Shown here piece after piece: positions 61,701 to 64,000 of a stretch of DNA of 64,000 bases. Position numbers and translations under genes: made by a program. The stretch's first letter is position 1; every line of letters begins with the position of its first letter. Below the pieces are notes generated by a model, which searched no databases, had not been told where the DNA came from, and saw only the letters and a program-made list of their open reading frames with translations. The DNA comes from Actinomycetota bacterium (lineage in GTDB: Bacteria > Actinomycetota > Thermoleophilia > Solirubrobacterales > 70-9): the NCBI GenBank assembly GCA_018268695.1, contig JAFDWD010001121.1, positions 62,001-126,000 of the forward strand, given 5' to 3'.

Positions 61701-61710
61701 GGTGCCGTAC

Positions 61711-62166
61711 TCATCGTCCGAGCACGGGACCGCCCGCGGCCGTGCCGGGACCGGTGCCTTCGGACTCCGCGAGGAACTTCGACGGGCATCTGGTGATCAA
61801 CGAGTTCGGTTCCCCGACGAAGATCGAGCCCCGCTTGCGGACGGTGACGACGACGCCGCGCCCGACCTTGAAGGGGTCGGGCACCGACCCGGAGTAGCGG
61901 ACCAGGGCGGAGATCCGCGCGTGCCTGGGGTCACGGATCCGGAAGGAGAGGACGTCGCCGGAGCGGTGCGCGGCGCTCACCGTCCCCGCCAGCTCGTAGC
62001 TGCGGCCGGGCTGGGCGCTCGCCAGCAGTTCGCCCGCGGTGACGTCGGAGGCTGCGGCGTTGAAGCTCGTGTAGGCGAGGGCCACGGCGAGCAGCACCGC
62101 GGCGCCGAGGGCGACGAACAGGCGGATCCGGAGCTTTCTCGGGAGGCTCAAAGCGCCGCGGATCAT
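61711..62166 (-). CDS. ccmE: cytochrome c maturation haem chaperone
   Basis: A 151-residue protein with one anchor helix (LFVALGAAVLLAVALAYTSF) and a beta-barrel domain (YELAGTVSAAHRSGDVLSFR, VRYSGSVPDPFKVGRGVVV). The haem handle region is SLITRCPSKFLAE, where Cys replaces the His of E. coli CcmE (as in CxxxY-type variants); the Tyr is here Phe. It carries haem to CcmF. Start is ATG 62166; TACAGT and the perfect inverted repeat lie immediately upstream. Confidence 0.9.
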   Translation of the reverse strand: MIRGALSLPRKLRIRLFVALGAAVLLAVALAYTSFNAAASDVTAGELLASAQPGRSYELAGTVSAAHRSGDVLSFRIRDPRHARISALVRYSGSVPDPFKVGRGVVVTVRKRGSIFVGEPNSLITRCPSKFLAESEGTGPGTAAGGPVLGR

Positions 62167-62169
62167 ACT

Positions 62170-62184
62170 CCTACAAACTGTAGG
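62170..62184. promoter_or_regulatory. perfect inverted repeat CCTAC-N5-GTAGG
   Basis: CCTACAAACTGTAGG directly before the ccmE ATG. On the minus strand it contains TACAGT, ten bases from the start. Confidence 0.7.
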
Positions 62185-62250
62185 GACACTTAAAGAAGAG
62201 CTAGCGATGGGGCGGCGGGCCCCGCCTTCTCTTCAGGCCCGACGACGGAC

Positions 62251-62991
62251 TCAGGCGCCGGGGCTGATCGCGGCCGACTCGGGCCCGCGGCCACGGAATT
62301 CGTCGCGGAAGTCCCGCACCACTTCCAGCGTCGCGGAGCCTGCAAAGCTGTGACAGCCGACCAGGTTGGTCCAGGCGCTCACCGCGACCTCGTAGGGCAT
62401 CTTCGGGTCGGGGAAGAGCAGCACCCCGCCGGGGCTTTCGTCGAAGAGGCCCTTGAGGGCGAGTTGGTCGCCTTCGGCGAGCGTCGGCGAGTACTGGATC
62501 TCGACCCGCCCGTGCTCGAGCGAGTGAACGGTGTTTTCGAACGCCGGGGCTTCGCTGTAGGCGCCGTCGGCCTGGGGGACCGGGGAGTGGTTGCCGGACG
62601 TCGGCGGGCTGGTCCCGTACCGGGGCGGCATTTCTCCTTCGCCGAGGTGGCTTTCCCCCTCGCCGGGCAGGCCCAGGCGGAGCCTGCAGCCCGCCCGCGC
62701 GGCCGCCTGCTTCAGGCTCGTTTCCCGAGCCGCCGGCGGCGGCGTTCCCACGCGCTCGTCCGCCGCGGTGCCGTTGGTCTCGCCGGTCGCCGGGTCGATG
62801 TGCGCGGCGCTCGAGGATCCGCCGCCCGCCGAGAGGACCAGGATCACGATCCCGGCGATCACCGGCGCGGCGATCAGCCCACCGATGCCGCAGGCGATCC
62901 GCAGCCGCCTGCGTTCCTCCCGCCTTTCGCGCTCTTCGGCATCCAGCCGCCGCTGGCGAAGCTGCTCCCGCTCTTCCCTGCGATCGGCCAT
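62251..62991 (-). CDS. DUF3105-family membrane protein
   Basis: A 246-residue protein. A charged cytoplasmic N terminus (about 1-30, coiled-coil-like) and one helix (AAPVIAGIVILVLSAGG) precede an outside domain with RYGTSPPTSGNHSPVPQ and ENTVHSLEHGRVEIQYSP, the hallmark of DUF3105. The family is conserved in actinobacteria and its role is unknown; His and Met residues could bind metal. It is divergent from the gene at 63051, with a shared perfect inverted repeat between. Confidence 0.85.
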   Translation of the reverse strand: MADRREEREQLRQRRLDAEERERREERRRLRIACGIGGLIAAPVIAGIVILVLSAGGGSSSAAHIDPATGETNGTAADERVGTPPPAARETSLKQAAARAGCRLRLGLPGEGESHLGEGEMPPRYGTSPPTSGNHSPVPQADGAYSEAPAFENTVHSLEHGRVEIQYSPTLAEGDQLALKGLFDESPGGVLLFPDPKMPYEVAVSAWTNLVGCHSFAGSATLEVVRDFRDEFRGRGPESAAISPGA

Positions 62992-63006
62992 CGCCGGTTA
63001 ACTGTA

Positions 63007-63021
63007 CCTACACGCCGTAGG
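63007..63021. promoter_or_regulatory. perfect inverted repeat CCTAC-N5-GTAGG
   Basis: CCTACACGCCGTAGG, in the 59-base gap between the divergent DUF3105 gene and the exported protein at 63051. Confidence 0.68.
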
Positions 63022-63050
63022 AATGGGGCCAAAACGGATAACGTCTCACC

Positions 63051-63518
63051 GTGTCGCTGCGATCCAGATGGATGCTGACCCTCGCCGGCTGCGCGATCGC
63101 CGTGGTCGCGGTCATCGTCCTGCTTCGTGGCGGCGGCTCCTCCGAAGACGGCGCGGCGATTCTCCAGGCCGATCGCCGCACGCGGGACTTCATCGTCGAG
63201 GACCAGCGGCCGCATTCGGCGAGGATCCCCGGTGGGCCCGAGCCGAGACAGGCGCTCGAACAGGCGATCCTCGCGGACATCCGTCGCCGCGTCCGCGACG
63301 GCGATCTCGGCGGGCCGTCGCAGAGCGTCCACTGCGAGCGCTTCGGTGCTCGGCACGAGGGCCGGATCGGCTTTCGCTGCACCGCCCGGGCCGGCGGCTT
63401 CCCCTACCCGTACCTGGGGGTCGCCGAGCCGGCGCGGCACCGGCTCACCTGGTGCAAGGTCGACCTCGCCTCCGAAGGTGAGGTCCGGGTGCCGGTCAAC
63501 TCCCGCTGCGAGGTCTGA
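63051..63518 (+). CDS. exported hypothetical protein
   Basis: A 155-residue protein starting at GTG 63051. An anchor helix (MLTLAGCAIAVVAVIVLL) precedes a soluble domain with four cysteines: VHCERFGAR, GFRCTARAGG, TWCKVDL and NSRCEV. These are arranged to form two disulfides. No family was recognised. Alternative starts are ATG 63023 (other frame) and ATG 63072. It comes under the shared inverted repeat. Confidence 0.65.
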   Translation: MSLRSRWMLTLAGCAIAVVAVIVLLRGGGSSEDGAAILQADRRTRDFIVEDQRPHSARIPGGPEPRQALEQAILADIRRRVRDGDLGGPSQSVHCERFGARHEGRIGFRCTARAGGFPYPYLGVAEPARHRLTWCKVDLASEGEVRVPVNSRCEV

Positions 63519-63527
63519 GCCGAAGGC

Positions 63528-64000
63528 TCAGGCGCTGATCGCCCGCCGCCCGAGCAGCGACCACTTTTCGACGAATTCCTGCTTCGTCCATTCGACGCGC
63601 TCGCCGATCAGCGGATCGTTGACCGAGAGGATGCCGTCTCTCAGGCCGCGCAGGAGCACCGTGTGCTCCCCCCAGTTGACCGTCACCTTCTCGCCACGCG
63701 GACCGCGCCAGCTTTCATACGGCCCGTCGGTGAGCCCGATCCAGGCCAGCACGGCGTGGCCGGAGAGCAGCCGCCGGTAGATCGCCGCCGGCCTGGCACG
63801 GGTGAGGTCGACCGGGTCGACCCAGCGGTGTGCCAGCGCCATCAGCGGCCTCGGGTAGACGCCGTAGCCTCCGGCGAGGCCACCGCCGCGGACGCGACCG
63901 ACGAAGCCGCGGTCCGGGTCCCCCCAGACTTTGCCTCCGTCGGTGCCGGTCGTCGGGTCGAGCGGGCCGTCGCGGTGCAGCTTCGCCTGGAGGAACTTCT
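63528..64000 (-). CDS. C39-like peptidase domain protein, partial
   Basis: The frame is open to the window edge, so the N terminus is missing. The visible 157 residues read GFVGRVRGG and YGVYPRPLMALAHRW, then GHAVLAWIGL, then NWGEHTVLLRGLRDGILSVND, the usual order of the second half of Peptidase_C39_2 domains with the active-site His and Asp. The catalytic Cys should lie upstream, beyond the window. It probably acts outside the cell or as a vestigial fold. It ends ten bases from the convergent exported protein gene. Confidence 0.75.
   Translation of the reverse strand, partial: KFLQAKLHRDGPLDPTTGTDGGKVWGDPDRGFVGRVRGGGLAGGYGVYPRPLMALAHRWVDPVDLTRARPAAIYRRLLSGHAVLAWIGLTDGPYESWRGPRGEKVTVNWGEHTVLLRGLRDGILSVNDPLIGERVEWTKQEFVEKWSLLGRRAISA

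Overview
The window is high-GC DNA with tightly packed genes: ATGA and GTGA stop/start overlaps are the rule and GTG/TTG starts are common. The protein content suggests an actinobacterium, perhaps of the Thermoleophilia/Solirubrobacterales type: CsoR and ArsR metal sensors, a BlaI/M56 pair, SHOCT-domain proteins, and System I cytochrome c maturation (CcmE/CcmF). No rRNA, tRNA or CRISPR array was seen. The taxonomic guess rests on style and content only.

Layout. 0-5 kb: divergent regulators around a 15-bp repeat array, then an ArsR-CDF transporter-thioredoxin-like-rhodanese operon. 5-6 kb: two decayed genes and small proteins. 6.4-14.8 kb: a CsoR gene with a CsoR-type operator, followed by a complex I-like operon (nuoA, a fused and degenerate NuoB-NuoD, then nuoH, J, K, L, M, N). 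It has no NuoC, E, F, G or I and no N2 cluster cysteines. 15-19.6 kb: SHOCT/DoxX operon, a frameshifted isoprenylcysteine methyltransferase, a Met-rich peptide and a two-domain multicopper oxidase. 19.8-24 kb: decayed atpB, a GH65 phosphorylase, and a phosphoketolase/acetate kinase deletion scar. 24-29 kb: OmpR-type two-component system, YHS protein, IS21 scar, a P-type ATPase with an unusual CPD motif. 29-34 kb: LemA, membrane proteins, alcohol dehydrogenase, intact atpB. 34.5-44 kb: duplicated His-rich small proteins, cupredoxin-like proteins, USP, CopA and an ABC exporter. 44.5-51 kb: MntH, Lgt, spermidine synthase-like protein, CsoR-CopZ-CopA. 51-64 kb: cyclase-YHS fusion, M23 peptidase, BlaI/M56 pair, DUF305, methyltransferase, TlpA-like thioredoxin, CcmI-, CcmF- and CcmE-like proteins, a second Lgt-like protein, DUF3105 and a C39-like peptidase.

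How it fits together. Most intact genes point to copper and other metal handling at the cell envelope and to haem/thiol maturation. Two recurring non-coding signals tie the region together. The first is an inverted repeat, CCTAC-N5-GTAGG, at 18 places (6 perfect). Nearly all sit just upstream of operons, including one between the M23 peptidase and the BlaI-like repressor gene, so BlaI is the best candidate regulator. The second is an array of TTCA boxes on an 11-bp register. It lies upstream of the two-component system and of the small metal-binding protein genes, and in three copies an identical spacing leads to GATCCT. At least six gene remnants (USP, atpB, phosphoketolase twice, acetate kinase, ABC permease, P-type ATPase tail) show that the region has been duplicated, deleted and rearranged repeatedly.
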